This document shows, piece by piece, positions 25,951 through 33,719 of a DNA stretch of 64,000 nt. Where the stretch lies: NCBI RefSeq assembly GCF_000721235.1, contig NZ_JOFH01000018.1, positions 62,001 through 126,000 of the forward strand. The letters run 5' to 3'. How positions within the stretch are numbered: position 1 is the first letter of the stretch; each line of letters opens with the position of its first letter. A program made the translations under genes and the position numbers. The notes below the pieces were generated by a model. It searched no databases. It was not told the DNA's origin and worked only from the letters and a program-made list of their open reading frames with translations. Origin of the DNA: Streptomyces olivaceus. GTDB lineage: Bacteria > Actinomycetota > Actinomycetes > Streptomycetales > Streptomycetaceae.

Positions 25951-26418
25951 GTGTCCCCCGAAGCCGAATGGGAGGCCCCGGAAGGTTCCTGGGCTTCCTC
26001 CGCAGCGCGACGTCGCAACATGCAGGCGATCCGTAGCCGTGACACGAAACCAGAGGTTCTGATCAGGCGGCTCGTGCATGCCTCAGGGCTGCGGTATCGG
26101 GTAGCTGCCCGTCCCCTTCCTGATCTTCGCCGGACGGCAGACCTGGTCTTCCGTCCGGCGAAGGTCGCAGTGTTCATCGACGGCTGCTACTGGCATGGCT
26201 GCCCTGCGCATTACGTTCCGCCGAAGACAAATTCCGGTTACTGGTCGGAAAAAGTCGTTCGCAATGTCAACAGGGACCGAGACACCGACGAAAGGCTGCG
26301 GGAAGCCGGCTGGCTCGTGCTCCGCTTCTGGGAGCACGAGCCGTCAGACGCCTGTGCCGACAAAATCGCCTTGGCGGTCCTGGCTAGACGTTCGGGCAGA
26401 ACGAGTCGCGGCAACTGA
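25951..26418 (+). CDS. vsr: Very short patch repair (Vsr) endonuclease
   Basis: This 155-residue mismatch endonuclease has an opening 'RRRNMQAIRSRDTKPE' helix, 'RTADLVF' with the metal-binding Asp (about 64), 'VFIDGCYWHGCP' with zinc ligands, and 'RDRDTDERLREAGWLVLRFWEHE'. Vsr nicks T:G mismatches left by deamination of 5-methylcytosine and is usually paired with a C5 methyltransferase, as here. GTG at 25951 is chosen as the start; GTG at 25915, nine bases after the helicase stop, would add 12 residues and is also possible. Its last 75 bases overlap the antisense end of the methyltransferase gene. Confidence 0.88.
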   Translation: MSPEAEWEAPEGSWASSAARRRNMQAIRSRDTKPEVLIRRLVHASGLRYRVAARPLPDLRRTADLVFRPAKVAVFIDGCYWHGCPAHYVPPKTNSGYWSEKVVRNVNRDRDTDERLREAGWLVLRFWEHEPSDACADKIALAVLARRSGRTSRGN

Positions 26419-27693
26419 CATTTCCAACTGCTGCGGAGTTTCGCTGACCTGACTCGATCCTGCTGGCTCCATCTCGTAATCATTGGTGAGAGCTTCGCCG
26501 TATTCAGGAAGCAAGACCGCAGCGATAGCGCGCCCTACGGCCTCGGCTACCGGCGGCGGGAAGGCATTTCCTACCTGACGGTAACGGGCCGTCTTTTTTC
26601 CCTGGAATTTCCATTCTTCAGGGAATCCCTGGATAGCTGCTGCTTGAGCGACAGTGAGCATCGGTCCGGCAGGGCGAAAGAGGTCGCGCTCTGGGTCACA
26701 GCGCTCAGGGTCATTCGCGATACCCAGCCCGTTGACTCCGAGTTCCGCCCAGGCGTTCTTGGCGCGAGTGGGCCCCAAGTCAGCCCCACCATGCTTCCTG
26801 GAACCGCCTACAAGAGTTGGGGCGACAGTCTTGCCCGCAACAGCGGCCCGCGTGATCCGCCTCTTCCAGTCCTCGAAGACTGTCCTGCCGGACGGCTCGC
26901 CGGGCCTGGCCGCCTCGCCATTCACATTCCTATCCCAATACGCCTTGCAGCGTTCGAGCATGCTGTTCTCAAGCTTCTCGAAAGTGGTGACCTCGGCTCC
27001 CTTGATCCCAGTGGGCCACTGGAATCCCGCACTCCCCGGCCGCATTGCAGAACTGTGAATGGCAACCAGTATGGCGCGCGGCCGTAGTTGTGGCACCCCG
27101 AAGTGTTTCGCGTCTAGTCGTCGCCAGACCTTCCGCATGACTGCATCTTGAGCAATTGCCGACTGGTTTTTGTTGATATTAGGCACTACGTACCCGAGGT
27201 CGCGGAGTCTGTCCAGGATGGAATTCCTGTAATCGATAAAGACTTCCGGCGGTTCGAGAATTCCCCTGACATTCTCAATCATCACTGCTTTTGGCTGGAG
27301 AGCAGCGATGATGTCAAGTGCTGCAGGAAAGAGGTCGCGTTCATCGTCTGGGCCGAGACGATGTCCCGCCAAAGAGAAGGGCGGGCATGGTACGCCACCG
27401 GCGAGCAGGTCAAGCTTCCCCGGCTTAAGGTCCAGGTTTTTTCTTACTTCCGATGTCAGGAAATCTTTTACATCCATAGGGCGGATTTCATCAGCTTTAT
27501 GCTGGTTCCAGCCTGGCCAACTGCCTACATTGGCCCGCAACGTGGCCACGGCGTGTGAGTCCCACTCCACGAGCGCGCGGTGATCGAAACCGGCGTTGTG
27601 GAGTCCGACGGCTTGCCCCCCAGCGCCTGCGCAGATCTCGATCGAGGTCAAGGGCGAGGCGAACCGCGGTCGCCTCTGGCCGCTGCGGGGCAT
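26344..27693 (-). CDS. DNA (cytosine-5-)-methyltransferase
   Basis: This 449-residue C5 methylase has the family motifs in order: EICAGAGGQAVG (motif I, SAM), 'GGVPCPPFSLAG' (motif IV, catalytic Cys103), MIENVRG (motif VI), QLRPRA (motif VIII), a target recognition region (about 215-345), and 'AAIQGFPEEW...RQVGNAFPPPV' (motifs IX-X). The target sequence cannot be read. ATG 27693 follows AGGAGGAG. The C-terminal 35 residues after the catalytic fold are coded in the 75-base overlap with vsr. Base composition and use of TTT, ATA and AAT codons are less G+C-rich than neighbours, a sign of transfer. Confidence 0.92.
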   Translation of the reverse strand: MPRSGQRRPRFASPLTSIEICAGAGGQAVGLHNAGFDHRALVEWDSHAVATLRANVGSWPGWNQHKADEIRPMDVKDFLTSEVRKNLDLKPGKLDLLAGGVPCPPFSLAGHRLGPDDERDLFPAALDIIAALQPKAVMIENVRGILEPPEVFIDYRNSILDRLRDLGYVVPNINKNQSAIAQDAVMRKVWRRLDAKHFGVPQLRPRAILVAIHSSAMRPGSAGFQWPTGIKGAEVTTFEKLENSMLERCKAYWDRNVNGEAARPGEPSGRTVFEDWKRRITRAAVAGKTVAPTLVGGSRKHGGADLGPTRAKNAWAELGVNGLGIANDPERCDPERDLFRPAGPMLTVAQAAAIQGFPEEWKFQGKKTARYRQVGNAFPPPVAEAVGRAIAAVLLPEYGEALTNDYEMEPAGSSQVSETPQQLEMSVAATRSARTSSQDRQGDFVGTGV

Positions 27694-27841
27694 GCCGCTC
27701 CTCCTAGAGGTGGTCGTTCAGGGAGAGGCGATGATCACGTACGAGCCCCTCGACATCAAGAGTCTCGCACTTTTGTTGAAGCACTGAGGCACCAGCCGCG
27801 AGGCGAGTGAACGCGAGGCTGGCACCTCCCGCTACTCACAC

Positions 27842-28528
27842 GTGTCCGAGAGGGACGCACGCCTGGGCTCTGGCGGTCTTCATGGCCTCGGCCAGGCTCA
27901 GGGCGCCGATCAGACACGGCGGACCCAGGTGGGGGTGCTGGAGAACCGGGTGACCGGCGAGGACGGAGAGTGGGACCCGGCCCGCGTCATCACCACCTTG
28001 AACAGCTACGGCTGGGAGACCGATGACAAGCGGGCCCGTGCACTACTGCGGACGCTGACCGAGCAGGAGGTGCTGGAAAAGATTCCGAACCGAGGCGGAC
28101 GCGCCGTTTATCAGCTAGTCAGCCCCCGGGACTGGCTGTACTGCCTGGACCCGGAGCGCGACACGATGGGGAACGGCCCCTCCACCCCAGCGCGGGTCGC
28201 GAGGCTGGCGCGCGAAGACTCCGGTCCTACCGAGTGGTGGCTCGGGAAGCCGCTGAAGCGAATGAGGGACGGCGACCGGCTGTGGATCTACTTCGGCGGG
28301 GTCGAAGGGAAGATCGCGGCGATGGCGCATGTGAAGTCGTCGCCGCGACCGGCGCCAAACGGTTCGCAAAAGCCGTACAGGTTCGACGCCGAACTGGACC
28401 TCAAGGCGACCACGGCTCTGTCCAAGTCGCCGGTACGGCTTGAGGAGATGGATCAGAGGCACCCGCAGGCATGCGGCGAGATGCGGGCGGCGGACGTAAA
28501 GCTGGCCGAAGCGCGTGCCAACCTCTGA
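27842..28528 (+). CDS. EVE/PUA-like domain protein with winged helix
   Basis: This encodes about 228 residues. The middle region ('WDPARVITTLNSYGWETDDKRARALLRTLTEQEVLEKI') looks like a winged helix. The C-terminal half ('PTEWWLGKPLKRMRDGDRLWIYFGG', then 'KIAAMAHVKSSPRP') fits the EVE/PUA-like fold, in which W.....GDRxWIY and IxAxAxV are typical. EVE domains read modified bases such as 5-methylcytosine and are frequent in restriction islands, so a link to the nearby methylase is plausible. The start is uncertain: GTG 27842 lacks a ribosome site, and the first 30 residues look non-native, so the true start may be a later GTG. Confidence 0.6.
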   Translation: MSERDARLGSGGLHGLGQAQGADQTRRTQVGVLENRVTGEDGEWDPARVITTLNSYGWETDDKRARALLRTLTEQEVLEKIPNRGGRAVYQLVSPRDWLYCLDPERDTMGNGPSTPARVARLAREDSGPTEWWLGKPLKRMRDGDRLWIYFGGVEGKIAAMAHVKSSPRPAPNGSQKPYRFDAELDLKATTALSKSPVRLEEMDQRHPQACGEMRAADVKLAEARANL

Positions 28529-28569
28529 CCGCCCCTCCCGCTGGGCGCGCCTCTCATCGCCGCGCGTGC

Positions 28570-29271
28570 TCAGCTCTTGAGGGCTTGCCCGATCCGCTCG
28601 AAGTCCTCAGAGCTGAAGTTGCCCCGGCTGATCTGCACGCTCCGGTTCTGTTTCGGCGTCACCACATTCGGATACGACGCCAGCCCCGGCACGGCGATCT
28701 TCCAGGTGGCCGCGATGCGCCCGAGGACGATCACCGCGTCACGGGACATAGCGCGGCGCACCAGGTAGAAGGCGAAGGACTGGGAGGGCAGGGTGTACGG
28801 GATCGGCTGCCACGATTGCGAATGGTAGCCGTGGAACTGCACGGCAAGGATTTGCCGGGCGAGTTCCTCGTGACTGTGACCCTGCTTCGTCAGGCCCTTC
28901 AGGGTCCGGGACCACCACCGGAGTCCTGGATGGTCCTTGTCGGGGTGCGTCAGGAAGTGGTTCGGGGTCCCACCGGCGTTCGCGATGTGTTGCAGGGTTC
29001 GCTCGGTTGCGCCGGGCCGGGCGTAGGCGGCCGGGTCTGCGTCGCTGATGGCTGGGTTGGCCAGCAGTATGACCAGAGGCGCGTCGTGAAGGCCGGTGAA
29101 CGGTTCCGGCGGGAGTGCCAGGTTGAGTCGGTACGGCGCTTGCGAGGGGCGGGCTTGAGTGTCAGCGAAGGCCTGCAAGTGCGGCAGGTCCTCGGGGACC
29201 GCGTACGGTGCGTTCTTGGTCGTGCGGGTCCACGGATTGAACACCTGATCCCCCACTATCCGCGTCGTCAT
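28570..29271 (-). CDS. Hypothetical protein, possible uracil-DNA glycosylase fold
   Basis: This 233-residue soluble protein has the layout APLVILLANPAISD near the start, 'HPGLRWWSRTLKGL', 'QFHGYHSQSW', 'LPSQSFAFYLVRRAM', 'AVIVLGRIAATWKIAVPGL' and 'SRGNFSSEDFERIGQAL'. A first strand ending in NP, a central helix pair, and a later strand with VLGR resemble UDG-superfamily folds, but the canonical catalytic motifs are not clear. I cannot name a function. Starts at 29292 or further upstream are possible; ATG 29271 opens the conserved part. It converges on the EVE-like gene, 41 bases between stops, and may belong to the same island. Confidence 0.6.
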   Translation of the reverse strand: MTTRIVGDQVFNPWTRTTKNAPYAVPEDLPHLQAFADTQARPSQAPYRLNLALPPEPFTGLHDAPLVILLANPAISDADPAAYARPGATERTLQHIANAGGTPNHFLTHPDKDHPGLRWWSRTLKGLTKQGHSHEELARQILAVQFHGYHSQSWQPIPYTLPSQSFAFYLVRRAMSRDAVIVLGRIAATWKIAVPGLASYPNVVTPKQNRSVQISRGNFSSEDFERIGQALKS

Positions 29272-29560
29272 CGCATGCAAGTTTATGAGCATGCTGAGAG
29301 CGACCGTTACCGTGCCGGCCAGCCATCGGCGCAGGGCCCTTCCCATCTTGATCGGGTGGCGAGCTTGAGAGCCAGGGCGGCACGGACAGCGGCTGTGATC
29401 CGGCTGGCGCTCCGGACCTTGCACGCTGGGCGCGAGGTGAACAGTGCCCCACTCGTGATCGTGAGTGCGGCGCCGTACCGATGACGGCGCCGTTCACGAG
29501 TGTGCGGTGGGGAGGATGCGGCGGCAGCCGGACGTTCCGGCGCCACAGCCGGGCCGGTGC

Positions 29561-30160
29561 CTACACGTGGGAGCTGATCACCCCGCGGGTGCTGAGCACG
29601 ATGTACGAGTCGTTGGCGTCGAGGCCGGCGTCCTGCTCGTCGGCGTCCAGCGTGGCGACCACCGCGCCCTCGCCGTCGAGGATGTCCGCGCGGTAGTGCT
29701 GCTCGCCGAGCTTCGTGACCTCGGCCGTCCAGCCGCCCTCGAGCTCGTAGGTGCCCGGGCCGTAGTGCTCGCCGCCCATCCAGGAGTGGATCTCGCCGTC
29801 GACACCGAGGACGACGTACATGCCGTTGGCGTCGAGCCCGGCGTCGTGCTGGTCCGCTTCGAGCGTGGCCACCACCGAGCCGTCGCTGACGATCTCGGCG
29901 GTGTAGTGCAGGTCGCCGAGCTTGCTGATCCTGGCGGTGCTTCCGTCGGCCAGGGTCTCCGTGGCGGCCGTTGCTCCCGCCCGGATCTTCGCGCCGCCCG
30001 CACCACCGGCGTCGGTGGAGTGGGAGATGGAGACGGCATCCTTGGATGCCGGGCTGGCGGAGGCGTCGGTGCTCCCGCCCTGGAACGCGGTCAGGGAGAA
30101 GGCCGCGGCGGCGGTGAGGGCGGCCAGGCCGGCGAAACGTACGGTACGGCGAGTGGTCAT
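29561..30160 (-). CDS. Secreted protein with two internal repeats
   Basis: This encodes 199 residues with a signal peptide (MTTRRTVRFAGLAALTAAAA, cleavage near residue 30-35). The mature part holds two similar blocks of about 55 residues, each with a 'KLG..HY.A.I' start, 'VVATL.AD..DAGLDAN' in the middle and a 'YVVL/YIVL' strand. This is an internal duplication of a beta-rich unit. There are no catalytic motifs, and no family known to me fits with confidence. ATG 30160 has AGGAGG six bases upstream. It stands alone between the UDG-like gene and the split membrane protein gene. Confidence 0.8.
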   Translation of the reverse strand: MTTRRTVRFAGLAALTAAAAFSLTAFQGGSTDASASPASKDAVSISHSTDAGGAGGAKIRAGATAATETLADGSTARISKLGDLHYTAEIVSDGSVVATLEADQHDAGLDANGMYVVLGVDGEIHSWMGGEHYGPGTYELEGGWTAEVTKLGEQHYRADILDGEGAVVATLDADEQDAGLDANDSYIVLSTRGVISSHV

Positions 30161-30296
30161 GGGGAACCTCCTGCGGGTTGTCGAGATCGCGGCCGTGTGT
30201 TGTTCGTTGCGCCCTGGAAGAGGGCGCTCCGGCCGGCGCGGGTTCACCCGCGTTTGTCCGCATGCCGTAACAGAGGAACTGGCTGCCGGCGGCACG

Positions 30297-31220
30297 CTAT
30301 CGCGCGCTGCCGCCCTTCCCGCCCCGCAACGACGACAGCACCAACCGCCCGTACCGCGTCGTCAGTACCCCCGCCGTGGCCGCCACCGACAGGGCCAGGG
30401 CTACGAGGAGGTGGGGCAGGGAGTCGTCGCCCAGGACCTGGAGGATGCCCAGGGCCGTACCCAGGGGGAGGCCGAGGACGGTCAGGACGCCGAGGGCGCC
30501 GCTGATCTGCTGGCTCTCCTGGGTCTGGACCAGGCGGCTGTAGTCGGCGGCCTCGGCGAGGATCTCGCTGAAGCGGGCCGGGAGGCGGTGCTGGTTCTGG
30601 AAGGCGAGGAGCAGCTCGTTCGCGGGGCCGTGGGCCGTGAGGTGCTGGCGCCAGTAGCCGCTGCGGAAGAGCGCGATGCTGCGTTCGAGGGCGGCGACGC
30701 GGCCTGCCAGGCGGCGGGGTGAGGTGAACACCTCCGACAGCTCGTCGGTGAGTTCGTCGATGTGGTCGCGCTGGAGGGCGCCCAGGAGAAGAGCGTCGAG
30801 GTAGATGGTGCGGGAGTGCAGCGCGCCGAAGCCGTAGAAGTCGCCGTCGCCGCTGTCGGGCCGGTGGCCGAGGAAGGCGGCGCCCTGCCGCAGGACCAGC
30901 GCGCTCCAGTCGGCGGAGATGCGTACGGCGTCCCGGACGTGGTCCGCGGCCGTCTCCGGGGCGAGCGGGAAGTCCTGCGGGTTGGAACGGGAAGCCAGCT
31001 GCCACAGCCAGTGGTCGGCGGTGGCGGGCAGCCGGCCCTCGGGGCCCTCGCGGAGGGCGGGGGTGTGCCGTTCGGTCGGGCTGAGGAACGCGATCGTGTA
31101 CGGGCGGGCGAGGGCGAAGGGCGCGGTCGGGTCCTGGACGTCGGCGACACCGGCCAGGAGCACCGCCGGGTCGAACGGGCCGGTGAGTCCGGGCAGCGAC
31201 TCGCCGGCGGTGGCCGGGTC
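30297..31220 (-). pseudogene. C-terminal part of membrane protein split by in-frame TGA
   Basis: This frame is the direct continuation of 31221-31601 beyond a TGA at 31221-31223. It encodes about 308 residues: a soluble region, long amphipathic helices ('HIDELTDELSEVF', 'LAGRVAALERSIALFRSGYWRQHL'), then two transmembrane helices (about the last 75 residues: 'ALGVLTVLGLPLGTALGIL' and 'LLVALALSVAATAGVL'). Long helices followed by a C-terminal helix pair resemble CorA-like topology and some actinomycete conflict-system membrane proteins. No good start with a ribosome site lies just after the stop (GTG 31163 is the first). Coding character is continuous across the stop. Confidence 0.6.
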
Positions 31221-31601
31221 TCAGGCGGCCAGGGTGCGCAGCACCGGGAGTATCGGTGTCTCGACGGTGAAGTGCATTACGGCCAAGGCGTGTTCGGGGT
31301 CGCGGGCGGTGGCCGCCCGGAGCAGCTCCACCCCCAGCAGACGTACCCCCTCGTGCTTGACGTCCAGTGGCTGATGCCAGCGGCAGGGCCGCCCGGGGGC
31401 GCCGTAGAGGGCGCGGGCCGAGGCCGGGGCGAAGTAGGTGGCGCGGGTCCGGGTGTCGGTACGACGGATGCCGAGCTCGAACGGGAAGGGACCCTCCGGC
31501 CAGGTGGGAGTACGGCGCAGCCGGGCGGGCAGGACGACGGTCAGCTCCTGGCGGGCTCCCGTGACGTCGTCGAGCAGCGGAGGGGTGCCGCCGGCCGTCA
31601 C
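31221..31601 (-). CDS. N-terminal part of the same split protein
   Basis: This encodes 126 residues starting at GTG 31601: 'RQELTVVLPARLRRTPTWPEGPFPFELGIRRTDTRTRATYF', ending '...VLRTLAA' and stop. On its own it has no hallmark domain. The GTG overlaps the stop of the upstream small frame by four bases (GTGA), implying translational coupling. Reading on in the same frame past the TGA gives an uninterrupted protein of about 434 residues, so this is best seen as the 5' half of one gene with a nonsense codon, unless the TGA is a sequencing error or read through. Confidence 0.55.
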   Translation of the reverse strand: MTAGGTPPLLDDVTGARQELTVVLPARLRRTPTWPEGPFPFELGIRRTDTRTRATYFAPASARALYGAPGRPCRWHQPLDVKHEGVRLLGVELLRAATARDPEHALAVMHFTVETPILPVLRTLAA

Positions 31602-31813
31602 CGGTCGTACTCGGCGGGGTCGGGTGCCGGCGAGAAGGGTGGTGCGGACTCCGCCCCGTGGTCGTCGTACTCGGAGGCGGGTCCGTCGTCGTGTCCGCGA
31701 ACTTCGCGCCGCTCCACGGCTGCCCCCACGTTGCTCACGTCATCGCCGTCCACAGTCGGGAGGAAGGCTATCGCGTCTGTCGCCGGTGGGCCGGTGAAAG
31801 TCGGCTGAAGCAA
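31598..31813 (-). CDS. Small acidic protein coupled to the split membrane protein
   Basis: This predicts up to 71 residues, acidic and unstructured ('SNVGAAVERREVRGHDDGP'), ending with a TGA that overlaps the GTG of the next gene. The start is uncertain: TTG 31813 has GGAAGGG too close, and an internal GTG before SNVGAAVERREV is a fair alternative that leaves about 46 residues. No known family. The coupling is the main reason to believe it is real. Confidence 0.4.
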   Translation of the reverse strand: MLQPTFTGPPATDAIAFLPTVDGDDVSNVGAAVERREVRGHDDGPASEYDDHGAESAPPFSPAPDPAEYDR

Positions 31814-31907
31814 CCCTTCCGGGGGCTGCGGTGGTCTTACCGGATGCCGTGCTCGTGATGACCGTCTGTCGGCTCGTGGTCATGGGCCGATCGGAAAGGG
31901 GTGTTCC

Positions 31908-32162
31908 ATGCTCGATCCGAACTACTCGCTGGACGTTCCTCAGGGTTTCGACGATTCGGATGCCGAGACAGGGGTGCACCCCATAGCCAGGAAGCTGTTT
32001 CCGGCGGTGACCGCCGCGGACGCCTTCAGGAAGGCCCATGAGTGGCTCAGGGAGCAGGACGTGCGTCTGGCGGACGTGTCGTGGAGCCACATGGACGATG
32101 AGGACCAGCCCTACTGGCTGAGCGTCTACTTCACGTTCGAGCTGGACCCCGAAGAGCCCTGA
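31908..32162 (+). CDS. Small acidic conserved protein, function unknown
   Basis: This 84-residue protein is rich in Asp/Glu, with 'HPIARKLFPAVTAADAFRKAHEWLREQDVRLADVSW' as a helix-rich centre and 'YWLSVYFTFELDPEEP' at the end. There is no signal peptide and no named family. ATG 31908 has GGAAAGGGG upstream, a good ribosome site. It is a single gene divergent from the split membrane protein locus and convergent with the SDR at 32195. Small acidic proteins of this kind can be immunity or antitoxin-like, but nothing here shows that. Confidence 0.7.
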   Translation: MLDPNYSLDVPQGFDDSDAETGVHPIARKLFPAVTAADAFRKAHEWLREQDVRLADVSWSHMDDEDQPYWLSVYFTFELDPEEP

Positions 32163-32194
32163 CGGCGCTGTGCGGTCCGGTGCCGGCCGGACGG

Positions 32195-32989
32195 TCAGAG
32201 CTGGGAGCCGCCGCCGTCCACCGCGAGTTCCGTGCCGGTGGTGAAGGTGGCGTCGAAGGCGAGGAAGGCGACCGCCCTCGCGATCTCGGCGGGGGTGCCC
32301 ATACGGAGCATGGGGTTGTCCGCGGCCATCTGGGCCTTGGTCTGGGCGGCCACGTCCGCGGGCATCGTCTTCTCCAGGATCCCCGAGTCGATCGGGCCGG
32401 GGCTGACCGCGTTGACGCGGATCCCGCGGGGCAGGAGTTCGCGGGCCAGGCCGCGGGTCATCGAGCGCACCGCCGCCTTGCTGGCCGCGTAGGCGCTGAG
32501 CGCGGGCAGGCCCAGGACGTTCGCGACCGACGTCGTGAGGACCACGCCGCTGCCCTCGGCCAGGAGCGGCGCGAGCTTCTGCACCGTGAAGTACGGGCCC
32601 TTGGCGTTCACCGTCAGGACCTGGTCGAAGAGTTCCTCGGTCGTCGCCTCGAACGGGGCGAAGCCGTTGACGCCCGCGTTCGCGAACAGGGCGTCGACCG
32701 TGCCGAACTCGGCCTTCACGCGGTCGGCCAGGGCGTCGATCTCGGGGAGCGACGACGCGTCGCTGCGTACGGCGACGGCGTTCGGGCCGAGTTGTTCGCG
32801 GGCGGCGTCCAGGGCGGCCCGGTCGCGGCCGGTGATCAGGACGCGGGCGCCCTCGTCGACGAGCAGTTGGGCGGTGGCCAGGCCCAGGCCGCTGCTGCCT
32901 CCCGTGATGACGACGTTCTTCCCCTCGTACTTGGGCTGGTGCTTGAGGGCGGCGGGGGTGGTGGCGGTGGTAGCGGTGGTGGTGGGCAT
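32195..32989 (-). CDS. Short-chain dehydrogenase/reductase
   Basis: This 264-residue classical SDR (3-oxoacyl-ACP reductase-like) has TGGSSGLG, ANAG, the catalytic Ser in 'TTSVANV', YAASK and 'NAVSPGPI' after the active site. The TGRDR stretch at the end of strand 2 favours NADP(H). The first 15 residues are Thr/Ala-rich and probably disordered. ATG 32989 follows AAGGAG by eight bases. It is downstream of a TetR gene on the same strand, with an operator-like palindrome between them, and is its probable target. Confidence 0.9.
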   Translation of the reverse strand: MPTTTATTATTPAALKHQPKYEGKNVVITGGSSGLGLATAQLLVDEGARVLITGRDRAALDAAREQLGPNAVAVRSDASSLPEIDALADRVKAEFGTVDALFANAGVNGFAPFEATTEELFDQVLTVNAKGPYFTVQKLAPLLAEGSGVVLTTSVANVLGLPALSAYAASKAAVRSMTRGLARELLPRGIRVNAVSPGPIDSGILEKTMPADVAAQTKAQMAADNPMLRMGTPAEIARAVAFLAFDATFTTGTELAVDGGGSQL

Positions 32990-33017
32990 GGGGATCTCCT
33001 TCGGGTCGTTATTTTGT

Positions 33018-33035
33018 AATTCTGGGTACAGAATT
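33018..33035. promoter_or_regulatory. 18-base perfect palindromic operator
   Basis: AATTCTG-GGTA-CAGAATT is a perfect inverted repeat with 7-base arms and a 4-base centre. It lies in the 83 bases between the TetR stop (33073) and the SDR start (32989), in A+T-rich sequence suited to a promoter. Binding by the adjacent TetR protein is the simplest reading. Confidence 0.65.
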
Positions 33036-33072
33036 TGGGTATGGGAAGGCTCGGGTGGGCGGGTCGGTCAGG

Positions 33073-33651
33073 TTAGAGCGAGTTGATCGTCGCGTCGATG
33101 ATGTGGGTGAGGCGGTCCCGGGCTTCCGGGACGCGGCCCACGATGCGCATGCCCGCGACCGTGTTCGCCAGGAGGGCGGCCAGGGCGGCCGGGTCGCGGG
33201 TCGGTGAGATCTCGCCCGTGCGCTGCCCCTCCGCGATCAGGGTGCGGAAGGCGTCCTCCGTGATGTCCAGCATGCGGCGGGAGAGGTCGGCCACCTCCTT
33301 GTCGGTCCTCGCCAGTTCCGCCGTGGAGTTCATCGCCAGGCAGCCCCGGTGGTCCGGGTCGGCCAGGTCCATCTCGGCGATGGCCGTCAGGGCGGCGCGG
33401 ACGCGCTCCTTGACGGGGCCGGGGCGGTCCAGGGTCTCCACCAGGGCGGCGGTCTGGGTGTCCCGGTAACGGCGCAGCGCCCGCAGGAAGAGCTCCCGCT
33501 TGCTGCCGAACGCGTTGTAGAGGCTGCCCTTGCCGATGGAGAGTGCGTCGACCAGGTCCTGGGGGGTCGTGGCGGCGTATCCCTTGCGCCAGAACACCTC
33601 CATCGCCTGGTCGACGGCGATTTCCGGGTCGAACTCCTTCGGTCTTGCCAT
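33073..33651 (-). CDS. TetR/AcrR-family regulator
   Basis: This 192-residue regulator has an N-terminal helix-turn-helix (about 10-58): 'AMEVFWRKGYAATTPQDLVDALSIGKGSLYNAFGSKRELF', of the YxxA/AcuR-like subgroup with 'GCLAMNST' in the ligand domain. This subgroup often represses an adjacent SDR or reductase gene and responds to electrophiles or quinones. It is encoded just upstream of the SDR at 32195-32989 on the same strand. ATG 33651 has no clear ribosome site. An 18-base palindrome downstream may be its binding site. Confidence 0.9.
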   Translation of the reverse strand: MARPKEFDPEIAVDQAMEVFWRKGYAATTPQDLVDALSIGKGSLYNAFGSKRELFLRALRRYRDTQTAALVETLDRPGPVKERVRAALTAIAEMDLADPDHRGCLAMNSTAELARTDKEVADLSRRMLDITEDAFRTLIAEGQRTGEISPTRDPAALAALLANTVAGMRIVGRVPEARDRLTHIIDATINSL

Positions 33652-33719
33652 GGCTCGACACTAACCGGTTATGTACCCCGAGGTCAAGAAATGGAGGAGA
33701 GAGAAGGAGACGATCGGGA

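Noticed and set aside
26344..26418. Frameshift or assembly error where vsr and methylase overlap
   Set aside because: Both frames are intact and in the right direction, and each keeps its own stop. The overlap is simply convergent.
21949..27693. DISARM or BREX system
   Set aside because: No DrmA, DrmB, DrmC (PLD), BrxC or PglZ homologue is encoded nearby, and the helicase has a ParB-like rather than DrmA partner.
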